This document shows positions 52,273 through 62,366 of a DNA stretch of 64,000 nt, piece by piece. The notes below the pieces were generated by a model. It saw only the letters and a list, made by a program, of their open reading frames with translations, was not told the DNA's origin and searched no databases. The position numbers and the translations under genes are program-made. This DNA is from Pseudomonas schmalbachii (GTDB lineage: Bacteria; Pseudomonadota; Gammaproteobacteria; Pseudomonadales; Pseudomonadaceae), in the NCBI RefSeq assembly GCF_017589465.1, contig NZ_JAELYA010000008.1, forward strand, positions 271,206 to 335,205. The letters are read 5' to 3'. Each line of letters opens with the position of its first letter. Positions within the stretch are counted from its first letter, which is position 1.

Positions 52273-53754
52273 GTGAAGAACGACATCCATGATCTGGGCC
52301 TGGTGCTGGACTCGCGGGTCAAGCTGGTCGTGATCGAGTCCTGGGACGAGCCACGGGTGCTGGAAACCCTGACCGGGCTGGCGGTGAAGCGCGGACTCGG
52401 TCTGCTGACCTGGTCGGTCACCGAGGGCCTGCAGCGCCTGGGCTTCGGTGGCGAAGTGCAGGGCGAGGGCGACAGCCGCGAGGTGGAAACCGCGCTACGG
52501 CTGATCAAGGCCGACGTGCAGCCAAACCTCTACGTGCTCTGCGACCTGCATCCGTTCCTGGTGGACGGCCCGCGGGTGGTGCGCCTGCTGAAGGAAATCG
52601 CCATGGCGGAGAGCCCGTTCAAACCCACCGTGGTGCTGGTTTCCCATGCCCTCAAGCTGCCGGCGGAAATCCAGCGTTTCGCCGCTCGCTTCTCCCTGGC
52701 GCTGCCCAGCGAAGACGAACTGGTCGGCATCGTCCGCGAGGAGGCCGCGCGCTGGAGCGAACGCAACAACGGCGTGCGGGTGCGCACCGACAACCGCACG
52801 CTGCGCCAGGTGGTGAAGAACCTGCGCGGACTCAGCCATGGCGAGGCCCGCCTGCTGGCGCGCAACGTGATCTGCAACGACGGCGCCATCACCCAGGAAG
52901 ACCTGCCCAGCCTCAATCGCACCAAGTTCGACCTGCTCGATCTCAGTGGCGTGCTCAGTTTCGAGCACGACACCGCGCGCTTCGCCGAAGTCGGCGGACT
53001 GTTCAGCCTGAAACGCTGGCTGGGCGAGCGCCAGGCGGCATTCAGCTCCGACAGGGACAACGATCTGCCCAAGGGCATCCTGCTGGTCGGCGTGCAGGGC
53101 GGCGGCAAGAGCCTGGCGGCCAAGGCCGTCGCCGGGTTATGGGGATTGCCGTTGCTGCGCCTGGATTTCGCCTGCCTGTACAACAAGTACTTCGGCGAAA
53201 CCGAGCGCAACCTGCGTGATGCCCTGCGCCTGGCGGACGAAATGGCGCCCTGCGTGCTGTGGGTCGACGAGATCGAGAAGGGGCTGGCCACCGGCGACCA
53301 CGATGGCGGCGTCAGCCAGCGCGTACTCGGTACGCTGCTGACCTGGATGGCCGAACGCAAGGCGCCGGTGTTCATGGTCGCCACCGCCAACAATATCGAT
53401 CGGCTGGCGCCGGAGCTGGTGCGCAAGGGGCGCTTCGACGAGCTGTTCTTCGTTGATCTGCCGGACATGCAGGTGCGCGGCGATATCTTCCGCATCCATC
53501 TGGTGCGGCGCGAGCTCGATCCCGCGCAGTTCGATCTGGCGGAACTGGCGCAGGCCAGTGACGGCTTCTCCGGCGCGGAAATCGAGCAGGTGGTGGTGGG
53601 CGCGTTCTATGCGGGGCAGGCGCAGCAGAAGACCGTGGACCAGGAGCTGCTGCTGCAGGAGCTCAAGCGCACTTCGCCGTTGTCGGTGGTGATGGCGGAA
53701 GACCTGGCAGCCTTGCGGCGCTGGGCCGACGGCCGCACGGTGCGGGCGGACTGA
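52273..53754 (+). CDS. AAA+ ATPase, Ycf46-like
   Basis: 493 residues. The N-terminal half (about 1-235) is a non-catalytic region of the Ycf46 type. The C-terminal AAA+ domain has Walker A GVQGGGKS (residues 273-280), Walker B VLWVDEIEKG (Asp332/Glu333), sensor-1 VATANNIDRL and an arginine-finger region VRKGRFDELFFVDLPD. The family is best known from chloroplast and cyanobacterial Ycf46, linked to CO2-use genes; its role in pseudomonads is not known to me. GTG start at 52273 after AAGGAG. Confidence 0.88.
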   Translation: MKNDIHDLGLVLDSRVKLVVIESWDEPRVLETLTGLAVKRGLGLLTWSVTEGLQRLGFGGEVQGEGDSREVETALRLIKADVQPNLYVLCDLHPFLVDGPRVVRLLKEIAMAESPFKPTVVLVSHALKLPAEIQRFAARFSLALPSEDELVGIVREEAARWSERNNGVRVRTDNRTLRQVVKNLRGLSHGEARLLARNVICNDGAITQEDLPSLNRTKFDLLDLSGVLSFEHDTARFAEVGGLFSLKRWLGERQAAFSSDRDNDLPKGILLVGVQGGGKSLAAKAVAGLWGLPLLRLDFACLYNKYFGETERNLRDALRLADEMAPCVLWVDEIEKGLATGDHDGGVSQRVLGTLLTWMAERKAPVFMVATANNIDRLAPELVRKGRFDELFFVDLPDMQVRGDIFRIHLVRRELDPAQFDLAELAQASDGFSGAEIEQVVVGAFYAGQAQQKTVDQELLLQELKRTSPLSVVMAEDLAALRRWADGRTVRAD

Positions 53755-53757
53755 GCG

Positions 53758-54543
53758 TCAGCCCTGCACGGCGAGGCGGTTGCGCCGACCTGCCAGCTTG
53801 CGCACCAGCCAGCGCGGCGCCAGGCGCGGCAGCCAGGCCAGCAGGCGGTTGCGCCAGCCGGGGATGATGATCGCCGGATTGCGCTTCAGGGCCTTCACGG
53901 TGAGGAACGCCAGCTCTTCCGGGCTCATCATGCGCTTGCCGGCGAAACGCTCCGGCTTCAGCCCGGCCTCGCGGAAGAACGCCGTTTGCGTCGGACCGGG
54001 GCAGAGCACAGAAACCTTCACGCCGCGGCCTTTCAGTTCTTCGCGCAGTCCTTCGGAGAAATGCAGCACATAGGCCTTGCTGGCGTGGTAGCTGCTCATC
54101 CACGGCCCCGGATGCAGGGCGCCGGTCGCGGCGATGTTGAGGATCCGGCCGCCGCCGTTCTGCGCCATGCGATAGCCGATGGCGTGGCAGAGGCGGGCGA
54201 GGGCGAGCACGTTGAGCTCGATCAGCTCCCGCTCGCGCGTCCAGTCCTGGTCGATGAAGGCGCCGGCCGAGCCGATGCCGGCACTGTTCACCAGCAGCTC
54301 GATCTGCAGGCCGTTCTGGTCCAGTTCGTGCACCAGTCCGGATAACTGCAGCGGCTCGGAGAGATCGCAGGTGCGGAACAGCACGTCCACGCCGAAGCGC
54401 TGCGCCAGTTCGCAGGCGATGCTTTCCAGGGCATCCCGCTGGCGCGCCACCAGCACCAGCGCCTGGCCACGGCGCGCCAGGGCTTCGGCCAGGGCGAGGC
54501 CGATACCGCTGGAGGCTCCGGTGATCAGGGCATAACGTGGCAT
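53758..54543 (-). CDS. Short-chain dehydrogenase/reductase
   Basis: 261 residues, classical SDR: the cofactor motif TGASSGIGLALAEALARRG near the N-terminus, VNSAGIGSAGAF (NAG-type motif), and the catalytic Tyr/Lys in SSYHASKAYVLHFSEGL. The Arg after the glycine-rich motif (ALVLVARQRDAL) suggests NADP(H). Substrate unknown. Convergent with the AAA+ ATPase gene, ends four bases apart. Confidence 0.92.
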   Translation of the reverse strand: MPRYALITGASSGIGLALAEALARRGQALVLVARQRDALESIACELAQRFGVDVLFRTCDLSEPLQLSGLVHELDQNGLQIELLVNSAGIGSAGAFIDQDWTRERELIELNVLALARLCHAIGYRMAQNGGGRILNIAATGALHPGPWMSSYHASKAYVLHFSEGLREELKGRGVKVSVLCPGPTQTAFFREAGLKPERFAGKRMMSPEELAFLTVKALKRNPAIIIPGWRNRLLAWLPRLAPRWLVRKLAGRRNRLAVQG

Positions 54544-54596
54544 CGAACGAGTCTCGGTGAAGGGGCGCGGATTCTAACGCGCCCCGACATGGCCGG

Positions 54597-55652
54597 CTAT
54601 TGCTCGGACGAGGACTCGTCCGGCGCGGCGCTTTCGCTGTCTTCGCCGGAGCCGTAGTCGCTGTCCTGACTGTAATGACTCAACTGCTCGCGGGTCACGT
54701 AGTCCTGATAGCTCGGGATGGCGAAGGCGGCGAGGATGCCGATGACGGCCACCAGGGCGGTGCTCCAGGCAAGCACGACTACGCCCCGGCTGTTCGGCGG
54801 TGGTGGCGGGCCATAGCGGTTGGCGCCGGCGTTGCCGGGCATCAGCAGCATCACCAGGCCCATCACGCTGCCCACCACGGGCACGAGGTTGACCAGCCAC
54901 AGCCAGCCGGACAAGCCGATATCGTGCAGGCGCTGTATGCCGAAGAGCACGGCGATGACGGCGTATGCGGCGACGGCTACGATCAGCAGAACCATCGCCA
55001 GGGAGCTGGAAACGCTGGCGAGCCCGGCGAATACCGCGAAGACCGGCAGCATCAGGAACATCGCGCCCATGCCCCAGCCGAGGTAGCGAACGCGGCCGAT
55101 GCGTCCGCTCGCCGAGATGTACTTCAGTTCGCCGTACTCGGGCAGCACGTCGCCCACCTGGGCCTGCGGCGGCGCGTAGGGCGACTGGGCGGCGGCGGGG
55201 GCGGGAGTCGCGGCCGGTTGCGCGGGCGGGCTGGCTGCCAGTTCGGCCTGGCGGGCCAGGTATTTGTCGATGATGATGCCGCAGGACGAGCATTCCGAAG
55301 CCTTGTCCTGTTCGTGCCCGCATTTCGGGCAGGTCATGCGCTGTGCATCGGCGGTCGGGGCTGTTGCCCTGGCGGGGGAGGGGTGGTCTTCGGTTTCCAC
55401 CAGCGACAGGCCGGCGAGCCGGTCGGCTTCCTTGCGGGCGTTGGCGCCGGCACTGTGCAGCGCGCGCAGATACTTCTCGGCCTCGTCCTCGGAGAGATCG
55501 CGCTTGAGCACGACCGGCTGGCCGCTGAACAGGGCGTCGACCTTGGCCGGGTCGCTCTTGAACAGGCGCGCAAGATTCTCTTTGGCGGTTTGCAGGGGCG
55601 TCTGTGGCATCAAAGCGCCGTCAAACACGATCTTGTAGCGTGTTGCGTCCAT
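54597..55652 (-). CDS. DUF805 membrane protein with zinc ribbon and pilin-like C-terminal helix
   Basis: 351 residues in four parts. Residues 4-75 are a small alpha/beta module (YKIVFDGALMPQTPLQTAKE, SGQPVVLKRDLSEDEA). A zinc ribbon has Cys108, 111, 121 and 124. A Pro/Ala linker leads to a DUF805 membrane domain (about 178-283, with FGIQRLHDIGLSGW). Last is a helix VIGILAAFAIPSYQDYVTRE (303-322) that closely resembles the N-terminal helix of type IV pilins, but with no prepilin leader or Glu5, then an acidic Ser-rich tail. Function unknown. The ATG at 55652 follows AAGGA. Confidence 0.85.
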   Translation of the reverse strand: MDATRYKIVFDGALMPQTPLQTAKENLARLFKSDPAKVDALFSGQPVVLKRDLSEDEAEKYLRALHSAGANARKEADRLAGLSLVETEDHPSPARATAPTADAQRMTCPKCGHEQDKASECSSCGIIIDKYLARQAELAASPPAQPAATPAPAAAQSPYAPPQAQVGDVLPEYGELKYISASGRIGRVRYLGWGMGAMFLMLPVFAVFAGLASVSSSLAMVLLIVAVAAYAVIAVLFGIQRLHDIGLSGWLWLVNLVPVVGSVMGLVMLLMPGNAGANRYGPPPPPNSRGVVVLAWSTALVAVIGILAAFAIPSYQDYVTREQLSHYSQDSDYGSGEDSESAAPDESSSEQ

Positions 55653-55780
55653 CGAAGCATCCTTGTCGGCTGGAAATTGGCTGGTGACAGCGTAATCGGC
55701 ACGGCCTGTGGCGAACAAGCGGGATTATGCTCCTGTACCGCTGATGGCGTAGTGCCGGGCGCCGCCCGGGGTACGCGGGG

Positions 55781-56206
55781 TCAGAAGGGTTTGATCACTA
55801 CCAGGATGACGATGGCGATCAGGAACAGTACCGGGACTTCGTTGAACCAGCGGTAGAACACATGGCCACGGCTGTTTTCGCCGCGGGCGAAGCGTTTGAG
55901 CATGGCGCCGCAGGCATGGTGGTAGCCGACCAGCAGGAGCACCAGGGTCAGCTTGGCGTGCATCCAGCCCTGGGACAGCCAGGCGGGATTGAGGATGAGC
56001 ATCCAGATGCCGAGGATCAGGGTGGCGAGCATCGACGGCAGCATGATCCCCCGGTAGAGCTTGCGCTCCATCACGCAGAAGCGCTCGCGGCTGGCCTGGT
56101 CCTCGCTCATCGCGTGGTAGACGAACAGTCGCGGCAGGTAGAAAAGGCCGGCGAACCAGCAGACCACGGCGATGATGTGCACGGCTTTCAGCCAGAGATA
56201 AAGCAT
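55781..56206 (-). CDS. hemJ: HemJ-type protoporphyrinogen IX oxidase
   Basis: 141-residue membrane protein of the HemJ/UPF0093 family, the heme-pathway oxidase in bacteria lacking HemG or HemY. Four hydrophobic helices; conserved LWLKAVHIIAVVCWFAGLFY with the essential-type His, RLFVYH, and WMHAKLTLVLLLVGYHH. Length is normal. Oxidase identity follows from the family. Confidence 0.9.
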   Translation of the reverse strand: MLYLWLKAVHIIAVVCWFAGLFYLPRLFVYHAMSEDQASRERFCVMERKLYRGIMLPSMLATLILGIWMLILNPAWLSQGWMHAKLTLVLLLVGYHHACGAMLKRFARGENSRGHVFYRWFNEVPVLFLIAIVILVVIKPF

Positions 56207-56361
56207 GGAGTCCTCCTCGTTTCACGGTTGCGCTGATAGTAGTGGCGCATGGGCATGCCGTCATCTCCAGGGTCTGACTAGACTCTCCGCTATCGCAAAT
56301 TTCATGCGCCCCCGGCGGGCGACATGCCGCATGGCATCCGGCAGATGCCCGGGCTCCCAGG

Positions 56362-57732
56362 ATGCTCGACCCCGGCCCAGAGGATCGCGAGTCCATCTTG
56401 CCGCCGCAGGCTGTGCGCAGCAATCCGCTGCGCTTCTGGCGGCGCAACCGTTTCCTGCGCCGCTGGCGGCAGGTCGTCGCATTCTGGATCGGTGCGTTAC
56501 TGGTCGGGCTGGTGGCGCTGGCGTTCGCCCATCTCGCCGATCTGGCCAGCGCGACCTTTCGCGGCGTGGTGGCGCACAACCCGTGGTGGCCGTGGCTGAT
56601 TTGCCCGCTGGGCTTCGCCGTGCTGGTCTGGCTGACCCAGGGCGCGCTGAAGAACACCCGCGGCAGCGGCATTCCGCAGGTGATCGTGGCGCTGGGGCAG
56701 AGCAGTAGCCGCACGCGCAATGCGCTGCTGTCGCTGCCGATCGCTGTCGGCAAGCTGGTCCTGACCCTGCTGGCGCTGCTGGTTGGCGCCTCCGCCGGGC
56801 GCGAAGGCCCGACGGTGCATATCGGCGCGGCACTGATGTATTCCTTCGGCCGCCGCCTGGGCCTGTACGAGAAGCGCACCGTCACCGGGCTGATCCTCGC
56901 AGGCGGCGCGGCGGGCATCGCGGCGGCCTTCAATACGCCGCTGGGTGGCGTGGTGTTCGCCATCGAGGAGTTGAGCAAGACCTTCGAGCAGCGTTTCAGC
57001 GGCCTGCTGCTCACCGCCGTGCTGCTTGGCGGCATGGTGACGCTCGGGCTGATGGGCAGCTACAGCTACTTCGGCAGGCTCTCGGAAAGCATGCCGCTGG
57101 GGCCGGCGTGGATGGCGGTGGCGGCGTGCGGCGTGATCGGTGGCCTGCTCGGCGGGTTGTATTGCCGCCTGATCCTGCCGGCGAAGAGCGGTCCGCTGAG
57201 TTTCATCGCGCGTTGGCGCGGCCGCTGGCCGATTCCCTTTGCGGTCGTCTGTGGCCTGCTTCTGGCGTTGCTGGGGCTGTGCTCGGGGCAGCACGTGTTC
57301 GGCACCGGCTATGCGGAAACCCGCTCGATCCTCGAAGGCCAACCCATTGTCGACCACTGGTTCCTGCTGTGGAAGTTCCTCGGCAACGTGGTGTCGTTCA
57401 TCGCCGGTATCCCTGGAGGCCTGTTCTCGCCGTCGCTGACCGTCGGCGCCAGCCTGGCGCCGTGGATCACCCCGCTGATCCCGGGTGCCACGCTGCCGGC
57501 GGTGGGATTGCTCGGCATGTCCGCCTATCTCGCCGGGGTCACCCGCACGCCGCTGACGGCCACGGTGATCACCATCGAGCTGTCGCACAGCCCCGACATG
57601 CTGATCCCGATCCTCGCCGCGACCCTGCTGGCCAGCGCGATTTCCTCGCGCATCAGCCGCGTACCGATCTACCACGCCCTGGCCCGGCAGATGATGGAAA
57701 GCCTGACATCCGGCAAACGGTCCGGCCTCTAG
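56362..57732 (+). CDS. ClC-family chloride transporter
   Basis: 456 residues with many membrane helices. Selectivity motifs GSGIPQ (101-106), GREGPTVHIGAA with gating Glu148, GIPGGLFSPSL, and IYHALARQ near the C-terminus. The intracellular proton-path glutamate (Glu202/Glu203 in FAIEELSKTF) is present, so a 2Cl-/H+ antiporter is more likely than a channel. No CBS domains. The TAG stop codon is the first bases of a MITE-like element, so the natural C-terminus may have been altered. Confidence 0.92.
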   Translation: MLDPGPEDRESILPPQAVRSNPLRFWRRNRFLRRWRQVVAFWIGALLVGLVALAFAHLADLASATFRGVVAHNPWWPWLICPLGFAVLVWLTQGALKNTRGSGIPQVIVALGQSSSRTRNALLSLPIAVGKLVLTLLALLVGASAGREGPTVHIGAALMYSFGRRLGLYEKRTVTGLILAGGAAGIAAAFNTPLGGVVFAIEELSKTFEQRFSGLLLTAVLLGGMVTLGLMGSYSYFGRLSESMPLGPAWMAVAACGVIGGLLGGLYCRLILPAKSGPLSFIARWRGRWPIPFAVVCGLLLALLGLCSGQHVFGTGYAETRSILEGQPIVDHWFLLWKFLGNVVSFIAGIPGGLFSPSLTVGASLAPWITPLIPGATLPAVGLLGMSAYLAGVTRTPLTATVITIELSHSPDMLIPILAATLLASAISSRISRVPIYHALARQMMESLTSGKRSGL

Positions 57733-57988
57733 GGTCTGTTGACGTTTCGTTCCGAACCGCGTTGCTGCGTCAAATGGCGCCAGGCTAGGCGCGGGACACA
57801 GGGAATGGTCGCTCCCTTGCCAAGTCCCGCAACGACGCATGGCGCCATTTGCCGCGCAACCCGAAGGGACGGGCCTGTTTTTGCGCGGTGCCGCGTTGCT
57901 CGTCGTTTATTTGACCACTCTCCTCGCGCCTTGCCCCGCGCAAAAACAGGCTCCGTCGCGGCCGGAACGAAACGTCAACAGACCCTAG
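57729..57988. mobile_element. MITE-like non-coding element with perfect 26-bp inverted ends
   Basis: Ends CTAGGGTCTGTTGACGTTTC + GTTCCG (57729-57754) and the exact complement at 57963-57988. Inside are two further hairpins: CAAATGGCGCC / GGCGCCATTTG and GCCTGTTTTTGCGCGG / CCGCGCAAAAACAGGC. No protein-coding frame. If the outermost CTAG is a duplicated 4-bp target, the ends proper begin GGTCTGTTGACG. It fills most of the 334-base clc-argC gap; argC promoter bases (TATCAT at 58024) lie just beyond. Confidence 0.8.
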
Positions 57989-58066
57989 GTCGATTCGGCC
58001 TGTTCAGCGCAGGCGGTGACTCTTATCATTGCGCTCCTGAGTTTGGCGCCATTGCTGGAGTGACAG

Positions 58067-59101
58067 ATGATCAAGGTCGGTATCGTTGGTGGGACGGGTT
58101 ACACAGGTGTGGAATTGCTGCGTCTGCTGGCGCAGCACCCGGAGGTGCGGGTCGAGGTGATCACTTCGCGTTCCGAAGAGGGCGTGAAGGTTGCCGACAT
58201 GTACCCCAACCTGCGCGGTCACTACGATCATCTGGCCTTCAGCGTGCCAGATGCGCAGAAGCTCGGCGGCTGCGACGTGGTGTTCTTCGCCACTCCGCAC
58301 GGCGTGGCGCATGCCCTGGCTGGCGAGCTGCTGGCTGCCGGCACCCGGGTGATCGACCTGTCCGCCGACTTCCGCCTGCAGGACGCCGATGAGTGGGCCA
58401 AGTGGTACGGCCAGCCGCACGGCGCGCCGGAGCTGCTGCCGGAGGCGGTCTACGGTCTGCCGGAAGTGAACCGCGAGGCGATCAAGTCGGCCCGCCTGAT
58501 CGCGGTGCCCGGCTGCTATCCGACCGCGACCCAGCTCGGCTTCATTCCGCTGCTGGAAGCAGGCCTGGCGGACACCGCCAATCTGATCGCCGACTGCAAG
58601 TCCGGCGTCAGCGGCGCGGGCCGTGGAGCCAAGGTCGGTTCGCTGTTCTGCGAGGCTGGCGAAAGCATGGCGGCGTATTCGGTCAAGGGCCATCGTCACC
58701 TGCCGGAAATCAGCCAGGGCCTGCGTCGCGCGGCCAAGGGCGATGTCGGCCTGACTTTCGTGCCGCACCTGACTCCGATGATCCGCGGCATCCATGCGAC
58801 CCTCTATGCGCGGGTCGCCGATCGCAAGGTCGATCTGCAGAAGCTCTTCGAGGAGCGTTACGCCAACGAGCCCTTCGTCGATGTGATGCCGGCCGGCAGC
58901 CATCCGGAGACCCGCAGCGTGCGTGGCGCCAACGTCTGCCGCATCGCCGTGCACCGTCCGCAGGGCGGCGACCTGGTGGTGGTGCTGTCGGTCATCGACA
59001 ACCTGGTCAAGGGCGCCTCGGGCCAGGCTGTGCAGAACATGAACATCCTTTTCGGCCTGGAAGAGCGCCTCGGCCTGTCGAATGTCGCGCTGCTGCCCTG
59101 A
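58067..59101 (+). CDS. argC: N-acetyl-gamma-glutamyl-phosphate reductase
   Basis: NADPH reduction of N-acetylglutamyl phosphate in arginine synthesis. 344 residues: [18 protein letters not shown] (NADP binding), catalytic Cys in [27 protein letters not shown], and KGHRHLPEI. The ATG at 58067 follows GGAGTGACAG. No other arg gene is adjacent. A GC hairpin (59111-59134) follows. Confidence 0.97.
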   Translation: MIKVGIVGGTGYTGVELLRLLAQHPEVRVEVITSRSEEGVKVADMYPNLRGHYDHLAFSVPDAQKLGGCDVVFFATPHGVAHALAGELLAAGTRVIDLSADFRLQDADEWAKWYGQPHGAPELLPEAVYGLPEVNREAIKSARLIAVPGCYPTATQLGFIPLLEAGLADTANLIADCKSGVSGAGRGAKVGSLFCEAGESMAAYSVKGHRHLPEISQGLRRAAKGDVGLTFVPHLTPMIRGIHATLYARVADRKVDLQKLFEERYANEPFVDVMPAGSHPETRSVRGANVCRIAVHRPQGGDLVVVLSVIDNLVKGASGQAVQNMNILFGLEERLGLSNVALLP

Positions 59102-59110
59102 TGCAGCTCA

Positions 59111-59134
59111 GCCGCCCCGATTTTCCGGGGCGGC
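59111..59134 (+). terminator. Hairpin after argC, possible terminator
   Basis: GCCGCCCCG (59111-59119) / CGGGGCGGC (59126-59134), 9-bp stem with ATTTTC loop, nine bases after the argC stop. It lacks a T-run, so termination may be partial or Rho-assisted. Confidence 0.5.
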
Positions 59135-59162
59135 GATTCGACTGATCCTTGCTGTGGATTAG

Positions 59163-59192
59163 TTGACCATTTTTCTAGGGTAAGCGGATAAT
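59163..59192 (+). promoter_or_regulatory. Candidate sigma-70 promoter of erpA
   Basis: TTGACC (59163-59168), 18-base spacer, GATAAT (59187-59192), about 48 bases before the erpA start. Confidence 0.5.
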
Positions 59193-59239
59193 AGCCCGCA
59201 ATGTTGTAACGTACGGCCCTGGCCGGGAGAGTTGTAACC

Positions 59240-59590
59240 ATGACCATCGAGACCTTCACCCCCACAGCACTGATCTTTTCCCAAGGTGCGGCAACCAAGG
59301 TGAAGACGTTGATCGACGAAGAAGGCAATCCGCGCCTGAAACTGCGGGTATTCGTCACAGGTGGTGGCTGCTCTGGTTTCCAGTACGGCTTCACCTTCGA
59401 TGAGGATACCGCCGACGACGACACTATCGTCGAGCGCGACGGTGTCAGCCTGGTGATCGACCCGATGAGCTTCCAGTACCTGGCGGGTGCGGAAGTGGAC
59501 TATCAGGAAGGTCTGGAAGGCTCGCGCTTCGTGATCAAGAACCCGAATGCTGCGACCACCTGCGGCTGTGGTCAGTCCTTCTCGATCTGA
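59240..59590 (+). CDS. erpA: Iron-sulfur cluster insertion protein ErpA
   Basis: A-type carrier that delivers [Fe-S] clusters to essential apoproteins. 116 residues with the three cluster-ligand cysteines: Cys44 (GGGCSGF) and Cys108/Cys110 (TCGCG) near the C-terminus. It is not in an isc or suf operon, which separates ErpA from IscA/SufA. GGGAGAG precedes the ATG at 59240. Confidence 0.95.
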   Translation: MTIETFTPTALIFSQGAATKVKTLIDEEGNPRLKLRVFVTGGGCSGFQYGFTFDEDTADDDTIVERDGVSLVIDPMSFQYLAGAEVDYQEGLEGSRFVIKNPNAATTCGCGQSFSI

Positions 59591-59603
59591 TCTTCGGCAT
59601 ACA

Positions 59604-59632
59604 AAAACGCCGCGCAATTTGCGCGGCGTTTT
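59604..59632. terminator. Bidirectional terminator between erpA and anmK
   Basis: AAAACGCCGCGC (59604-59615) / GCGCGGCGTTTT (59621-59632), 12-bp perfect stem with loop AATTT; T-run in both directions. Confidence 0.9.
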
Positions 59633-59643
59633 CGTATCTGCCG

Positions 59644-60738
<1,095 letters not shown>

Positions 60739-62184
60739 TCAGCGCTTGTTCATGGCGAGCTGGGTGGTCTTTTCCTGATCCATGCGGGCCATCAGGGGCT
60801 GCGTCTGCGCCATGAAGCGCTTGCGATCCGCGCCGGCGAGCGGGTCGGCCATCGGCAGCTTGGCGCTGAGCGGGTCGACGTGCTTGCCGTTGATCTGGAA
60901 CTCGTAGTGCAGGTGCGGGCCGGTGGCAAGGCCGGTCATGCCGACGTAGCCGATGATCTGCCCCTGCTTGACGCTGGTGCCGGAGCGGATGCCCTTGGCG
61001 AAGCGGCTCAGGTGGCCGTAGATGGTGCGGTAGCGCTGGCCATGCTGGATGACCACGGCGTTGCCATAACCACCCTTGCGGCCTGCCTCGACAATCCGGC
61101 CATCACCGGTGGCCTTGATCGGCGTGCCGGTCGGCGCGGCGTAATCGACGCCCTTGTGTGCACGGATTTTGTTCAGGACAGGGTGGAAACGCCCCATGGA
61201 GAAGCGCGAGCTGATGCGGGCGAAGTCCACCGGAGTCCGGATGAACGCCTTGCGCATGCTGCTGCCGTCGGCGCGGTAGTAGCTGGTGCTGCCCTGCTTG
61301 TTGGTGTAGCGCACGGCGGTGTAGGTCTTGCCGCGATTGACGAAGCGTGCCGCCAGGATGTTGCCGGTGTCGACCTTGCGGCCGTTCACCTTGTGTTCTT
61401 CGTAGATCACGTCGAATTCGTCGCCGTCACGCAGGTCGAGAGCGAAGTCGATGTCGTAGCCGAAGATCTTGGTCAGCTCCATGGTCAGGCCATGGGGCAG
61501 GCCGGCATTGCGCGCCGCGGCGAACAGCGAGCTGTCGATCCGGCCGTGCGCGTAGCTGGCGTGCAGCTCCGGCTTGACCAGGTCGCGCTTGAATACGTAA
61601 CCCTTGGCGGTCTTGTTCAGATTGAGGGTTTCAAGGTCGCTTTGCTTGACCTTCAGGGCCTGCAGGTCGCCGGCGGAGCCAAGCAGGAACTCGACTTCCT
61701 GGCCTTTGTGCAGGCGGGTGAAACGCTTGGCGTCCTTGTTGCTGGCCAGGATGTCGTGCACGAGGTTGGCCGGCAGCCCTGCCTTGGCGAATACGGTGGA
61801 GAGGGTGTCGCCCTTGCCCACGGTCACGCTTTTCCAGGCCGGAGCGGCTGGAGTGACGGGGGCTTTCTCGCTGGAGGCGGTGAGTTCGGTGTTCTTTTCC
61901 GCGTCTTTTCCGGCGCTGTCGTTGTTGCTGGCGGACGGGGCCCCGGTCTGTGCAAAGGGTGAACTGCCTTCGTCCTCGGTGACCGGAGCAGGTCGGAGAT
62001 CGTCTTTCTCCTGAACGATGCGTTCGGTACCGCCATCCATCTCGAGGTTGAGGGTGGTTTTCTTGGCCTCAACTTCGCTCGAGGGGAACACCAGCAGGGC
62101 CAGGCTTAGGAGCGCAGCAATACCACTGGCAGCCAGCAAATGGCTCTTCGGGTAGTAGGGCGCTTTCTGATCTGATTGCGTCAT
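60739..62184 (-). CDS. M23 family metallopeptidase (MepM-like peptidoglycan endopeptidase)
   Basis: 481 residues. One N-terminal membrane anchor (about 18-36, LLAASGIAALLSLALLVF), an Ala/Ser/Pro-rich spacer, and an OapA/LysM-like region (VTVGKGDTLSTVFAKAGLPA). The C-terminal M23 LytM domain has the zinc motifs HKGVDYAAPTGTPI and GPHLHYEFQING, plus GHLSRFAKG; the metal ligands are intact. Expected to cut peptide cross-links in the periplasm. Immediately upstream of anmK, so wall cutting and fragment recycling are co-transcribed. Confidence 0.92.
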   Translation of the reverse strand: MTQSDQKAPYYPKSHLLAASGIAALLSLALLVFPSSEVEAKKTTLNLEMDGGTERIVQEKDDLRPAPVTEDEGSSPFAQTGAPSASNNDSAGKDAEKNTELTASSEKAPVTPAAPAWKSVTVGKGDTLSTVFAKAGLPANLVHDILASNKDAKRFTRLHKGQEVEFLLGSAGDLQALKVKQSDLETLNLNKTAKGYVFKRDLVKPELHASYAHGRIDSSLFAAARNAGLPHGLTMELTKIFGYDIDFALDLRDGDEFDVIYEEHKVNGRKVDTGNILAARFVNRGKTYTAVRYTNKQGSTSYYRADGSSMRKAFIRTPVDFARISSRFSMGRFHPVLNKIRAHKGVDYAAPTGTPIKATGDGRIVEAGRKGGYGNAVVIQHGQRYRTIYGHLSRFAKGIRSGTSVKQGQIIGYVGMTGLATGPHLHYEFQINGKHVDPLSAKLPMADPLAGADRKRFMAQTQPLMARMDQEKTTQLAMNKR

Positions 62185-62222
62185 GGCTTGAGTGGTGTTT
62201 TTGGAATGTGAAATAACTGCCT

Positions 62223-62251
62223 AAAATATAACCAAATTCCCTCTGAAGCAA
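62223..62251 (-). promoter_or_regulatory. Candidate promoter of the M23 peptidase-anmK operon
   Basis: Minus strand TTGCTT (62251-62246), 17-base spacer, TATTTT (62228-62223), about 40 bases before the peptidase start. Confidence 0.45.
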
Positions 62252-62298
62252 CCCTGCGTTCAAGGATCTGGTTAGTCGTCCCCTGGGCGGAGCGGGGC

Positions 62299-62326
62299 TT
62301 GTTTTTAGTTATCGATCTTGTATTTT
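62299..62326 (+). promoter_or_regulatory. Candidate promoter of tyrS
   Basis: TTGTTT (62299-62304), 16-base spacer, TATTTT (62321-62326), 40 bases before the tyrS start. Confidence 0.4.
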
Positions 62327-62366
62327 TGGTTCCCTTTTGAATTCTGGAAATGGGCGGAGCTCTGCA

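Noticed and set aside
57733..58066. Protein-coding gene in the clc-argC gap
   Set aside because: Bases are explained by the MITE-like element; no frame with start and ribosome site.
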